Below, one piece after another: positions 24,178 to 33,247 of a stretch of 64,000 nucleotides of DNA. Within the stretch, counting starts at the first letter, position 1. Each line of letters opens with the position of its first letter. Both the position numbers and the translations under genes were made by a program. Under the pieces are notes generated by a model. That model was not told the origin of the DNA, did no database searches, and saw only the letters and a program-made list of their open reading frames with translations. The stretch comes from JANSYL01 sp965229695 (GTDB lineage Bacteria; Pseudomonadota; Alphaproteobacteria; Rhodobacterales; Rhodobacteraceae): positions 1,240,001-1,304,000 of the forward strand of contig OZ245921.1 of assembly GCA_965229695.1 (NCBI GenBank). Reading direction: 5' to 3'.

Positions 24178-26690
24178 GTCGCAAGCACCGGTTGAGGCTT
24201 GAAACTTGGTGCTGCTGTCATGCGCTTGTCCCTGCCCGCCCATGCGTCAAACAGGGCGCGGGCCAAATCGGCATTGGGATCATAGGGTATCGGGTGCCCA
24301 TTCGGGGCTGCGCGCAATGCGTCCCCCTGCCCACCCAAATCGAAGCCGATCACTGGCAAGCCCGTTGCAAGCATTTCATGGGTCGCGAAAGAAAAGGTCT
24401 CGGGCCAGACCGAGGGGCTAAGCCATGCGGTAACCCCGTAGCGCTTGGTCAAAGCCGTGATCTCAGCAGGATTATAGCTGCCATGCAGCCGCGCGCCGCG
24501 CGGGAACGGCAGGCGCGCATCAAAATTGCCAATGATGGCAAGCTTCGGGCCCCGCACCCGCGCCGTCTGCTCGGCCAAATCAGCTAGTATCTCGGCGCCC
24601 TTCTGCCGGTTGATATCCCCCAAAACCCCAAGGACGGGTGGCGCCCCGCGACCTCTATCGACGCGCGCAATCGCGGCCGTGGGGCGGTGGGGCCGCAACT
24701 CGATACGCCCCACCAGGGTCGGATAAACCTGCTCGAAAATATGGCGGCTCGACGCGGAAAACGCGGTGATGGTTTGGGCCTCGACCAACAGTCGATGCCA
24801 GGCCAGATGCCACTCTCGGATGCTGATCGGCGCACCATCCGGTCGCCGATACCCTTGCGCCGAGGCGGCCAAATGCTGCGGCGACACCCCGTGATAGCGC
24901 CCATCGGGCTGTAACAGGCAATATGACGGGCTGATCACAAAGTAATCATGCAACCGCGCCTCAATTCGGTCATCGCGATCAGGTCGACGCAAGCTCAGGA
25001 TCGCTTCGGGCAGAGTAATCGGATCGGCATCGCCAACCGCGCAGGAATAGATGATCCTCAACCGGGGCAGCGGGGCCAGCAATTTACGGATCGCGCCCAA
25101 ATCATCACCACTCGCCGAGAGGGTGCCCCTTTCATCATGCAGTTCAAGCCGCCAGCGCGCCTTGCCGCCCACCCGCAGAACCAGCGTCTTCTTGCCCTGG
25201 CGCGTATACCCCGCCACCTCGCGCTTCAGCGCAAGCTCGGCCCCACCGCCCAAGGAATGCCCGACAAATAACGGGATCGGATCGTCACTTGTCAGACCTG
25301 CCAGAGCGACCGCCAAGGCCAAACGCGCGGTGCGCAACGGATCTTGGGTGATGTAGGTTTGAACCTCCAAATCATAACCGGGATAACGACGCGCCAGGAT
25401 GGCCTGCGCGCGGGCGATGCCCTTTTGCTTGGCGTCTGCGCCAAAGCTCTGCCCGCCGCGATGTTCTACAAAAAGGGTCGGCAACCCCACATGCCGCCCG
25501 CCCAGCGCGCGGACCTTTTGACACCAATCAACCTCCTCCCCATAGCCGGGGCCAAAGCTCGGGTCGAATTGCGGCACACGGCGCAGCCAATCGATGCTCA
25601 TCGCCATGCAAAACCCAACACCTGTGGGCGCCGAAGCTAGATCTTGCGGCAGCGAAAGCCGCTGGGCCACGCGATCCAGGGCATCCCCGACGCCAGCCGC
25701 CAGTTTGGTTTCCCGGCACATCAACGGCACCGAGAAAATCTCAGCATTGTTCGAAAGTGGCGTGACCGAGCCAATGCTCGGGTCCGCCTCAATCGGGGCC
25801 AGCAGGCGTGACGCCCAGCCCGCGGGTAAAAACGCATCGGAGTTGAGCAAAACCAGATGCGCCTTGCGCCGCAATGCAAAGGTCAACGCTTGGTTCACCG
25901 CCCCGACAAACCCTTGGGCCACATCGTTTTCGATCAGGGAGACCTGATCAGGATGCCCCTCAGCCCATGACCTTAGCCAGGGGCGTATCCTTGCGTCGTG
26001 GGAGCCGTCCTCGATGAGGATCAGGTGCCAGGGCAAATCCGTATGCGCGGCGACGCGGGCTAGGCATTGCGTCACCATGTCATAAGCATCATGCACCGGC
26101 AGGATGATCGTAATCGCTTGCTGCGCGCGCTGGGTTGATGGCGCGCCCAGATAGGCCGCATCGATTTGCAGATCAGGCGGTGCCTCACCCAGACCCAAGC
26201 GGCGCTTCACGCCGGCGCGGTCTACATCGGACCGCAATAAGAGCCAGCGCAAGCCGGGCGCGAGTGCGCGCGCCAAATCGCGAAGAAACGCAAAAACGAG
26301 CCGCCGCCGCATACGCGCTGATGCGGCTGCCGTCGGGTCCGCCAGATTGACACTCCGGATTTTGCTCGACTCAGGCTCGACGCTGAGCCGCAGGGGAAAC
26401 GCCTCGATCGGCAGCTTAACCGAAAACCCCGATCGCAGCGGCGCTTTCAGCCGTTTCGCCACATCCAGCCGGTTGATGTCGGGCGTGACGCGAAGCTGCC
26501 CTTGGGGACCGCTCAGGTATAGCACGCGCATACGAGTCCAACCGGTGATGGTGACGGTGCCATTGCGATGATTGATGGCCTCCACCCGCCCGCTGCGGCG
26601 CAACCCACAGCGTGGCAGGCTGATGCCGCGCGCCCGATCCAGATGGTCGGCGGCATAGCGCAAATACAATGCTCTCAAGCGGAATAGCAC
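24174..26690 (-). CDS. two-domain glycosyltransferase (GT2 plus GT4)
   Basis: This 838-residue protein joins a GT-A family 2 domain (about residues 192-420) to a GT-B family 4 domain (about 640-825). The first has ITIILPVHDA, LILIEDGSHD, LLNSDAFLP and GYGEEVDW. The second has VLGVLGDINRQKGAE and SFATHEMLATGLPVIGFD, with the EX7E-like Glu. A middle region of some 200 residues and an N-terminal beta-rich part are unassigned. No signal peptide is seen. It lies between rmlA and a sulfotransferase gene, so transfer of rhamnose and another sugar onto a surface polysaccharide is inferred. Confidence 0.88.
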   Translation of the reverse strand: MLFRLRALYLRYAADHLDRARGISLPRCGLRRSGRVEAINHRNGTVTITGWTRMRVLYLSGPQGQLRVTPDINRLDVAKRLKAPLRSGFSVKLPIEAFPLRLSVEPESSKIRSVNLADPTAAASARMRRRLVFAFLRDLARALAPGLRWLLLRSDVDRAGVKRRLGLGEAPPDLQIDAAYLGAPSTQRAQQAITIILPVHDAYDMVTQCLARVAAHTDLPWHLILIEDGSHDARIRPWLRSWAEGHPDQVSLIENDVAQGFVGAVNQALTFALRRKAHLVLLNSDAFLPAGWASRLLAPIEADPSIGSVTPLSNNAEIFSVPLMCRETKLAAGVGDALDRVAQRLSLPQDLASAPTGVGFCMAMSIDWLRRVPQFDPSFGPGYGEEVDWCQKVRALGGRHVGLPTLFVEHRGGQSFGADAKQKGIARAQAILARRYPGYDLEVQTYITQDPLRTARLALAVALAGLTSDDPIPLFVGHSLGGGAELALKREVAGYTRQGKKTLVLRVGGKARWRLELHDERGTLSASGDDLGAIRKLLAPLPRLRIIYSCAVGDADPITLPEAILSLRRPDRDDRIEARLHDYFVISPSYCLLQPDGRYHGVSPQHLAASAQGYRRPDGAPISIREWHLAWHRLLVEAQTITAFSASSRHIFEQVYPTLVGRIELRPHRPTAAIARVDRGRGAPPVLGVLGDINRQKGAEILADLAEQTARVRGPKLAIIGNFDARLPFPRGARLHGSYNPAEITALTKRYGVTAWLSPSVWPETFSFATHEMLATGLPVIGFDLGGQGDALRAAPNGHPIPYDPNADLARALFDAWAGRDKRMTAAPSFKPQPVLAT

Positions 26691-26762
26691 GCGATCTCAC
26701 CTTTCGATCAGCGCCATTCCAAACTCGCCGGCAACGCCGGCCAGGATTGATAAGCGCTATGT

Positions 26763-27647
26763 CTAAAGCAGCGACAGCAGATAGCTGCCATAAGCGTTTT
26801 TGCCGAATTGCTCGGCCCTGGCGCGCAATTGCTCGGCGCTGATCCAACCTTGGGCAAACGCGATTTCATCGGGGCTGCCGGTTTGCATCCCCTGTCTTTG
26901 CTCCAAGGTGCGCACGAAGTTTCCAGCATCCAACAGACTCGCATGGGTGCCTGTATCCAACCAGGCGTAGCCACGGCCCATCCGTGCCACGTCAAGCTGA
27001 CCGTCGGCCAGGTAGCTTTCCAAAAGCGATGTGATCTCAAGCTCGCCCCGCGCCGAGGGGGTCACCTGCGCCGCCCGATCCGGGGCCGTGCCATCCAAGA
27101 AATAAAGACCCGTCACCGCAAAATGTGACGGCGGAACCTGCGGCTTTTCAACGATCCCCTGCACGGTGCCATCATCGGCGAAATCGACCACGCCATAGCG
27201 TTCTGGGTCTGCCACCCGATACCCAAACACCGTGCCCCCAACCGTCTTTTCCCGTGCGGCATTCATCAACTCCGGCAGGGCATGCCCGAAAAAGATGTTA
27301 TCCCCCAAAACCATCGCCGACGGTGCGCCATCCAGAAACGCGCGCGCCAGAAGATAGGCCTGCGCCAGCCCATCCGGGCTGGGTTGTTCGATATAGGTAA
27401 GCGACAGGCCCCAAGCCGATCCATCGCCCAAGGTGCGAATGAACTGATCCTGATCATGGGGGGTGGTAATGATCGCAATCTCACGAATACCCGCCAGCAT
27501 CAGCACGCTAAGCGGGTAATAGATCATCGGCTTGTCGTAGATCGGCAATAGCTGCTTCGATACCCCGATGGTGATGGGATAAAGCCGAGTGCCCGAACCA
27601 CCAGCCAGGATGATGCCCTTTCGAGCGGGGAGGGACCGTTGCGTCAT
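26763..27647 (-). CDS. rmlA: glucose-1-phosphate thymidylyltransferase
   Basis: This 294-residue enzyme joins glucose 1-phosphate and dTTP to make dTDP-glucose, the first step of dTDP-L-rhamnose synthesis. It shows GIILAGGSGTRLYPIT near residues 10-25, SKQLLPIYDKPMIYYP, and VLGDNIFFG, all diagnostic of RmlA. The ATG at 27647 follows GGAGAAG; a TTG seven codons upstream is less likely. It is the fourth rml gene of the operon. Confidence 0.96.
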   Translation of the reverse strand: MTQRSLPARKGIILAGGSGTRLYPITIGVSKQLLPIYDKPMIYYPLSVLMLAGIREIAIITTPHDQDQFIRTLGDGSAWGLSLTYIEQPSPDGLAQAYLLARAFLDGAPSAMVLGDNIFFGHALPELMNAAREKTVGGTVFGYRVADPERYGVVDFADDGTVQGIVEKPQVPPSHFAVTGLYFLDGTAPDRAAQVTPSARGELEITSLLESYLADGQLDVARMGRGYAWLDTGTHASLLDAGNFVRTLEQRQGMQTGSPDEIAFAQGWISAEQLRARAEQFGKNAYGSYLLSLL

Positions 27648-27684
27648 GTCTTCTCCAATGCCGTTCAAAGTCTGAATTTTCGGT

Positions 27685-28533
27685 TTAAGCCGCGTCCAAA
27701 TCGCGCAAAATCTCGGAAAGCCCGTCGCGCCAGTCCGGGCGGGTCAGCCCAAACGCGGCCTCGGTCGCCTGGCAATCCAGGCGCGAATTTAACGGACGTT
27801 GCGCTTTGGTCGGGTAATCTGATGTTGCGATGTCCTCAACCGCGCATGTCAGCCCCGCCTGCGCGAATATCTCGCGCGCGAAATCGGCCCAGGATACATC
27901 CGGCGCGCCGGAAAAATGATAAACACCGCTGGCCGATGGCTCTGCCCGCAAGGTTTGCGCGATCCGCAAACAGGCCTGCGCGATCTGCCGCGCTGGGGTT
28001 GGCCCGCCAAATTGATCCGCCACAATCCCCAACCCCTCACGCTCGGTTGCCAGGCGCAGCATGGTTTTCACAAAATTCGCACCATGGGCCGAAACCACCC
28101 AAGAGGTCCGCAGGATCGCATACGGGCAACCCGCAGACTGCACCCCAAGCTCACCATTCAGTTTCGACCGCCCATAAGCCCCCAGCGGGGCGACCGGGTC
28201 ATCGGGTTTCCAGGGGCGATCGCCCGCACCCGAAAACACATAATCGGTCGAGATCTGCACCATCGGAATGCCCAGCTGGGCGCAGGCGCGCGCCATCGCC
28301 GTGGGCGCATCGCCGTTGATTGCCGTGGCCAAAGCTTCGTCATCTTCGGCCTGATCCACGGCGGTATAGGCGGCTGCGTTGATCACAGCTGATGGCGCAT
28401 GGGCCAACACCGCCGCTGCGCAGGCTGCCGGATCGCTCAAATCCGCCTCGGCCCGGCCAAGCGCAAGAACCGCCCCCTGCGCCTGCAACTCGGTTGCGAC
28501 CTGTCCCGTTTTACCAAAAACCAAGACCGTCAT
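27685..28533 (-). CDS. rmlD: dTDP-4-dehydrorhamnose reductase
   Basis: This 282-residue SDR-type reductase makes dTDP-L-rhamnose with NAD(P)H. It begins VLVFGKTGQVATEL, has NAAAYTAVDQAEDD, STDYVFSG, and the Tyr/Lys pair in PLGAYGRSKLNGE. The last part carries LDCQATEAAFGL near the C-terminus. It lies six bases after rmlB and is followed by rmlA. Confidence 0.96.
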   Translation of the reverse strand: MTVLVFGKTGQVATELQAQGAVLALGRAEADLSDPAACAAAVLAHAPSAVINAAAYTAVDQAEDDEALATAINGDAPTAMARACAQLGIPMVQISTDYVFSGAGDRPWKPDDPVAPLGAYGRSKLNGELGVQSAGCPYAILRTSWVVSAHGANFVKTMLRLATEREGLGIVADQFGGPTPARQIAQACLRIAQTLRAEPSASGVYHFSGAPDVSWADFAREIFAQAGLTCAVEDIATSDYPTKAQRPLNSRLDCQATEAAFGLTRPDWRDGLSEILRDLDAA

Positions 28534-28539
28534 ACCGGT

Positions 28540-29580
28540 TCAACCCACCTTACCCAGCCGCGCGCCAACCCCATCGCGCGATTGCAGGGCGCGCCACCAA
28601 GCCTCATTTCCCAGATACCAATCAACGGTCTTGGCCAGCCCTTCTTCCACCGTGACCGAGGGCATCCACCCAAGCTCATCCCGGATGCGACTGGCGTCAA
28701 TGGCATAGCGCTGATCGTGGCCGGGCCGGTCGGTGACAAAGCTGATCAGATCGGCATGGGGGCCATTGGCCGGTCGGCGGTCATCCAGCAGACCGCAAAT
28801 CATCCGCACCAGATCGATATTCCGCAACTCGTTATGGCCACCAATATTGTAACTCCGCCCCAGCGCCCCACGCTCACAGACCAGCAGCAACGCATCAGCG
28901 TGGTCTTCCACATAAAGCCAATCGCGCACATTCGAACCGTCGCCATAAACCGGGATCGGTTTGCCAGCCAAGGCATTCAGGATCACCACAGGGATCAACT
29001 TCTCCGGGAAATGGTACGGCCCATAATTGTTCGAGCAATTGGTCATCACCACCGGCAGATCATAGGTTTCAAACCAGGCCCGCACCAGATGATCTGATGC
29101 GGCCTTAGACGCCGAATAGGGGCTGTTCGGGGCATAGGCCGTTTCTTCGGCGAACAGCCCGGTTTCCCCCAGCGTCCCATACACCTCATCGGTTGAAATG
29201 TGGTGGAACCGAAAACCCTGGGGCTTGCCCACGCGGGTCCAATAGGCGCGCGCGGCTTCCAAAAGCGTATAGGTGCCGGTGACATTTGTTTCGATAAAGG
29301 TGCCCGGCCCGTCGATGGACCGATCCACATGGCTTTCGGCCGCCAGATGCATGATCGCATCGGGGCTGTGTGCCTCCAACACCCGGTCCATCGCCGCCCG
29401 GTCGGTGATATCGGCATGTTCAAACGCATAGCGCGGGTTATCCGCAACCGAAGCGACATTATCCAAACAAGCGGCATAGGTCAGCGCGTCGACATTCACC
29501 ACCTCATGCCCGCGCGCGATGGCCAGTCGCACAACCGCCGACCCGATGAACCCCGCGCCGCCTGTCACCATCAACTTCAT
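28540..29580 (-). CDS. rmlB: dTDP-glucose 4,6-dehydratase
   Basis: This 346-residue NAD+-dependent extended SDR converts dTDP-glucose to the 4-keto-6-deoxy sugar. Marks are VTGGAGFIGSAVVRLAI, the STDEVYG segment with catalytic Asp-Glu, and YSASKAASDHLVRAW containing the Tyr-x3-Lys pair. Length is normal. The ATG overlaps the rmlC stop by four bases. Confidence 0.97.
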   Translation of the reverse strand: MKLMVTGGAGFIGSAVVRLAIARGHEVVNVDALTYAACLDNVASVADNPRYAFEHADITDRAAMDRVLEAHSPDAIMHLAAESHVDRSIDGPGTFIETNVTGTYTLLEAARAYWTRVGKPQGFRFHHISTDEVYGTLGETGLFAEETAYAPNSPYSASKAASDHLVRAWFETYDLPVVMTNCSNNYGPYHFPEKLIPVVILNALAGKPIPVYGDGSNVRDWLYVEDHADALLLVCERGALGRSYNIGGHNELRNIDLVRMICGLLDDRRPANGPHADLISFVTDRPGHDQRYAIDASRIRDELGWMPSVTVEEGLAKTVDWYLGNEAWWRALQSRDGVGARLGKVG

Positions 29581-30146
29581 CTGTCACCCTCGAACACGAA
29601 CGGGCTTTCAAAGCCCGAAAACCCTGGGGCCGCCGCATCCTTTTCAGAAAGCACCGGAACCACTTCGCCCATAGCCCAATCGATCCCCAAATCCGGATCG
29701 TCAAAGCGCAGCGCGCCTTCGGTTTCGGGCGCATAGAAATCTGAGCACTTATACACGATTTCGGTGTCCGGCGTGCGCGTCGCAAATCCATGCGCAAACC
29801 CTGCCGGGATCAGCAGTTGTTTGCCATTGTCAAAGCTCAGCTCGACCCCATACCAGCGCCCATAGGTGGGGGAGCCTTTGCGAATATCCACCGCCACATC
29901 GAAAAGCACCCCGCGACCGCATCGCACCAACTTGGCCTGTGCATGGGGCGGGGCCTGAAAATGCAGCCCGCGCACCGTGCCGACCTGCGCCGAAAGCGAA
30001 TGGTTGTCCTGCACAAACACGGTCTCGATGCCATGTTCGGCCATTTTGCTCTGATTATAGGTCTCGGCAAAAAAGCCGCGGGCGTCGCCGAACCGTGGCG
30101 GCGTCAGCACCACCAATCCCGGTAGGCCCGTTTCTTCAATCAGCAT
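29577..30146 (-). CDS. rmlC: dTDP-4-dehydrorhamnose 3,5-epimerase
   Basis: This 189-residue cupin-fold epimerase shows RFGDARGFFAETYNQ, VRGLHFQAPPHAQAKLVRC with the catalytic His, and IPAGFAHGF. The ATG at 30146 gives the family's normal length and distance to FGDxRGFF; a GTG ten codons upstream has a better ribosome site and cannot be excluded. It is the first gene of the rmlCBDA operon. The 112 bases upstream, before the hemC stop, show no further gene. Confidence 0.96.
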   Translation of the reverse strand: MLIEETGLPGLVVLTPPRFGDARGFFAETYNQSKMAEHGIETVFVQDNHSLSAQVGTVRGLHFQAPPHAQAKLVRCGRGVLFDVAVDIRKGSPTYGRWYGVELSFDNGKQLLIPAGFAHGFATRTPDTEIVYKCSDFYAPETEGALRFDDPDLGIDWAMGEVVPVLSEKDAAAPGFSGFESPFVFEGDR

Positions 30147-30288
30147 TGTTCGCCCCGTTTTCGAGCTTTGGTTCACCCAATCCTCGCAAAGCCGCTTGGC
30201 CCGCGCCTCCTTGCATGGCCGACGCGCGACTCTCGCGCAAGATGGGCGCGGGATTTGGCGCCGCCGCGTGCCCCGAGGGACTCAGGCC

Positions 30289-31239
30289 TTAGCCCGCAAT
30301 CCAATCGAAAAAGCCATCGCCTGCTTTGGCCCTCAGATCGCGCGCCATGGCCGCCCCAAGGGCCGCGCCATCCTCAATCGGGGCGCTACGATCATCGTTG
30401 AGCAGGTCTGATCCATCGGGGCGCAAAATCTCCCCACGCAGGCGGAGCGTGCCGCCATCCAATTCCGCCAGCCCTGCAATCGGCGTTTCGCATGACCCAT
30501 CAAGCCCCGCCAAAAACGCCCGCTCCGCCGCCAAGCGCTGGCCAGTCGGCCCATCATGGATCGCCTCCAGCATCATCGCGGCGCCGCTGTCATCGGCGCG
30601 GCGCTCAATGCCAATCGCGCCTTGGGCAACCGCTGGCAAAACCTCGTCCACCGGGATCGCGGATTTTGCGACCTCGACCATGCCCAAGCGCCGCAACCCC
30701 GCCATCGCCAGAAAGGTCGCGTCCGCCACGTCATCCCCCAGCTTCTTCATCCGGGTTTGCACATTCCCGCGAAACTCGACCACCGTCAGATCGGGCCGCC
30801 GCGCCATAAGCTGCGCCCGCCGCCGCAGCGAGGAGGTTCCGACCCGCGCCCCGGCGGGCAGCGCGGCAAGCGATGCGTGCGTCAGTGACACAAAGGCATC
30901 GCGCACATCTTCGCGCGGCAGATAGCAATCCAACAGCAATCCGGCGGGCTGTTCGACCGGCATGTCCTTCATCGAATGCACAGCGATGTCGATCTTGCCC
31001 GACAGCATGTCTTCTTCGATTTCTTTGGTGAACAGCCCCTTGCCGCCGATCTCTTTCAAAGGTCGGTCCAGAACCTTGTCACCGGTCGTTTTAATCACCA
31101 CGATTTCAAAGGCTTCCGGCGGCAGATCGAACGCGCGCGTTAGCCGGTCGCGGGTTTCATGCGCCTGGGCCAGGGCCAAGGGTGAGCCACGGGTTCCGAT
31201 CTTGAGCGGATGGGCGGGGGTCGGCAGGTTGGTCGTCAT
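30289..31239 (-). CDS. hemC: hydroxymethylbilane synthase
   Basis: This 316-residue enzyme polymerises four porphobilinogens into hydroxymethylbilane. It has KIGTRGSPLALAQA, the catalytic Asp in VHSMKDMP (residue 92), the arginine-rich GTSSLRRRAQL, and Cys250 in DGSCETPIAG, which binds the dipyrromethane cofactor. It is divergent from hemE with a gap of about 100 bases, so the two probably share a control region. Confidence 0.97.
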   Translation of the reverse strand: MTTNLPTPAHPLKIGTRGSPLALAQAHETRDRLTRAFDLPPEAFEIVVIKTTGDKVLDRPLKEIGGKGLFTKEIEEDMLSGKIDIAVHSMKDMPVEQPAGLLLDCYLPREDVRDAFVSLTHASLAALPAGARVGTSSLRRRAQLMARRPDLTVVEFRGNVQTRMKKLGDDVADATFLAMAGLRRLGMVEVAKSAIPVDEVLPAVAQGAIGIERRADDSGAAMMLEAIHDGPTGQRLAAERAFLAGLDGSCETPIAGLAELDGGTLRLRGEILRPDGSDLLNDDRSAPIEDGAALGAAMARDLRAKAGDGFFDWIAG

Positions 31240-31342
31240 GGCCCCCTTCTATCTCTGCCAACTTGACGCCACAATCAGCTTCGGATTGACAGGCATTCCC
31301 AGGGCCTAGGTAGATGGCCGGAACCGACAAGGACGAACACCC

Positions 31343-32392
31343 ATGAATGACGCCCCCGCGACCGGCCAAAAGAAACTCTTGCGCAGCCTTGCGGGCGAAA
31401 AGCTGGATGTGCCCCCGGTCTGGCTGATGCGCCAAGCCGGGCGGTATCTGCCCGAATACCGCGCCACCCGCGCGCAGGCAGGGGATTTCCTGTCGCTTTG
31501 CTACAATTCCGAATTGGCGGCCGAGGTCACGTTGCAGCCGATCCGGCGCTACGGCTTCGATGCCTCGATCCTATTTGCCGATATTCTTCTGATCCCCGAC
31601 GCACTTGGGGCCGATCTGTGGTTTGTCACCGGCGAAGGCCCGCGGCTATCGACCATCACGGGCCCCGAGGGGTTGAAACCGCTCAAAGGCAAGGATGACA
31701 TCCACGATCACCTGGCCCCGGTCTATGAAACTGTCCGCATCCTGTCGCGCGAACTGCCCAAGGACACCACGCTGATCGGTTTCGCGGGCGCACCTTGGAC
31801 GGTCGCCACCTATATGATCGCCGGGCGCGGCACCCCGGATCAGGCCCCGGCCCATGCCCTGCGCGAAGGCGACCCAGAAACCTTCGATACGCTGATGGCA
31901 CTGCTGACCGAGGCCACGATCGAATACCTCGACCAACAGGTTCAAGCCGGGGCCGAGGTTGTGAAAATCTTTGATTCTTGGGCCGGGTCGCTGAAAGGCG
32001 ACGCCTTTACGCGCTACGCCTTGGAGCCGACCAAACGCATCATTTCCGAGCTGAAATCGCGCCACCCGGACCTGCCGATCATCGCCTTCCCGCGTGAGGC
32101 GGGCGAGGCTTACAAAGGCTTCGCCAAAGCCGCGGGCGCGGATGGGTTGGCCATCGATACCAAGGTCGATCCGGCCTGGGCGGCGGAACATCTGCAACCT
32201 GATGGCTGCGTGCAGGGCAATCTCGATCCCAAACACATGATCACCGGTGGTGAGGCTTTGGTTGCCGAGACCAGGCGCATTGTTGCGGCGCTAAAAGACG
32301 GCCCGCATATCTTCAACCTGGGCCATGGCATCACGCCCGAGGCGGACCCAGACAATGTGCATCTGCTGCTAGAGACCATCCGGGGCGCCTAA
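31343..32392 (+). CDS. hemE: uroporphyrinogen decarboxylase
   Basis: This 349-residue enzyme removes four carboxyls from uroporphyrinogen III. It begins with VPPVWLMRQAGRYLPEYR, carries GFAGAPWTVATYM, and shows the DSWAGSL segment, all family signatures. AAGGACG precedes the ATG at proper distance. It faces hemC; a GC-rich hairpin follows its stop. Confidence 0.97.
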   Translation: MNDAPATGQKKLLRSLAGEKLDVPPVWLMRQAGRYLPEYRATRAQAGDFLSLCYNSELAAEVTLQPIRRYGFDASILFADILLIPDALGADLWFVTGEGPRLSTITGPEGLKPLKGKDDIHDHLAPVYETVRILSRELPKDTTLIGFAGAPWTVATYMIAGRGTPDQAPAHALREGDPETFDTLMALLTEATIEYLDQQVQAGAEVVKIFDSWAGSLKGDAFTRYALEPTKRIISELKSRHPDLPIIAFPREAGEAYKGFAKAAGADGLAIDTKVDPAWAAEHLQPDGCVQGNLDPKHMITGGEALVAETRRIVAALKDGPHIFNLGHGITPEADPDNVHLLLETIRGA

Positions 32393-32407
32393 CCGCTTTG
32401 GAAAGAC

Positions 32408-32429
32408 GCCCGCCAAACACTCGGCGGGC
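32408..32429 (+). terminator. hairpin after hemE, possibly bidirectional
   Basis: GCCCGCC and GGCGGGC form a seven-pair stem around AAACACTC, 15 bases after hemE and 23 bases beyond the stop of the convergent outer-membrane-protein gene. No T-tract follows, so termination strength is uncertain. Confidence 0.4.
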
Positions 32430-32452
32430 GCATAGGTTGCGGTTGGATCGGC

Positions 32453-33040
32453 TTAGAACCGAAAGTTCAGGCCAACACTGGCGGTGGTGGCATCCACCTC
32501 CAACCCACCTAGGTCGAAACTGTCGAACTGGTGGTACAGAACCTCGGCCCCCAGAGTAAGCGTATCGGTCAAAAAGGTCTCATACCCGGCGCCGACGAAA
32601 TACCCATCTGAATCGCCAACGCCGCCGCCCGAGGTTGTGGCCCGCGCATAACCGCCGGTGCCATAGACCCAGTTCTGGCCCAGATCGAAACCAGCGCGCA
32701 GGCCGACGCGCGTCACCGATTCCAGCGTGGTCACACCACCCAGATCGATATCGGTCGCATCATATTGAACACCACCCCCGACGATGTAATCGCCCAGGTC
32801 ATAATCGTAATAGGCCCGCAGACCGTAAAGCGCGCCGTCCCCTTCCAGGCTGGGTCCAGAGGTGTCGACATCGCCATAGCCCAGTTGCACACCCAGCGAA
32901 GGCCCGGTCCAGTCATAGCCGCTGCTTGGGGTGGTAAAGGTCAAAGGGGCGGGTGCTTCTGCCTCAACGGGTCCCGATGCCAGGACGGGCGCCGTGGTCA
33001 GGGCAAGTGTCGCAGCCGGTATTATTAGTGCTCGCATCAT
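32453..33040 (-). CDS. outer-membrane beta-barrel protein
   Basis: This 195-residue protein has a signal peptide (RALIIPAATLALTTAPVLAS) and then alternating amphipathic strands rich in Gly and Tyr. It ends in the VGLNFRF strand, whose terminal Phe is the usual signal for outer-membrane barrel assembly. It resembles eight-stranded OmpA/OprH-like or opacity-type barrels found widely in alphaproteobacteria. The ATG at 33040 is preceded by GGGAGATCC. No specific role can be assigned. It is convergent with hemE. Confidence 0.8.
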   Translation of the reverse strand: MMRALIIPAATLALTTAPVLASGPVEAEAPAPLTFTTPSSGYDWTGPSLGVQLGYGDVDTSGPSLEGDGALYGLRAYYDYDLGDYIVGGGVQYDATDIDLGGVTTLESVTRVGLRAGFDLGQNWVYGTGGYARATTSGGGVGDSDGYFVGAGYETFLTDTLTLGAEVLYHQFDSFDLGGLEVDATTASVGLNFRF

Positions 33041-33247
33041 TGGGGATCTCCCATGGTTTGAGTTGGCCCGGGCAGGATGGCCCGGGCCCTCCAACGCTAT
33101 GATCGGAATGGGGCGCTTCAATGCTTGCGCCGCACACATTGGCGCGAGATTCGCTCGAGGCTCCAAATCCCGCCGATCCGCCGATGGCCAACCGGCAAAG
33201 CCCCGCCCGCTTGTGCGCCAGCCAACCACCCGCTAAGCGCTTGGGGC

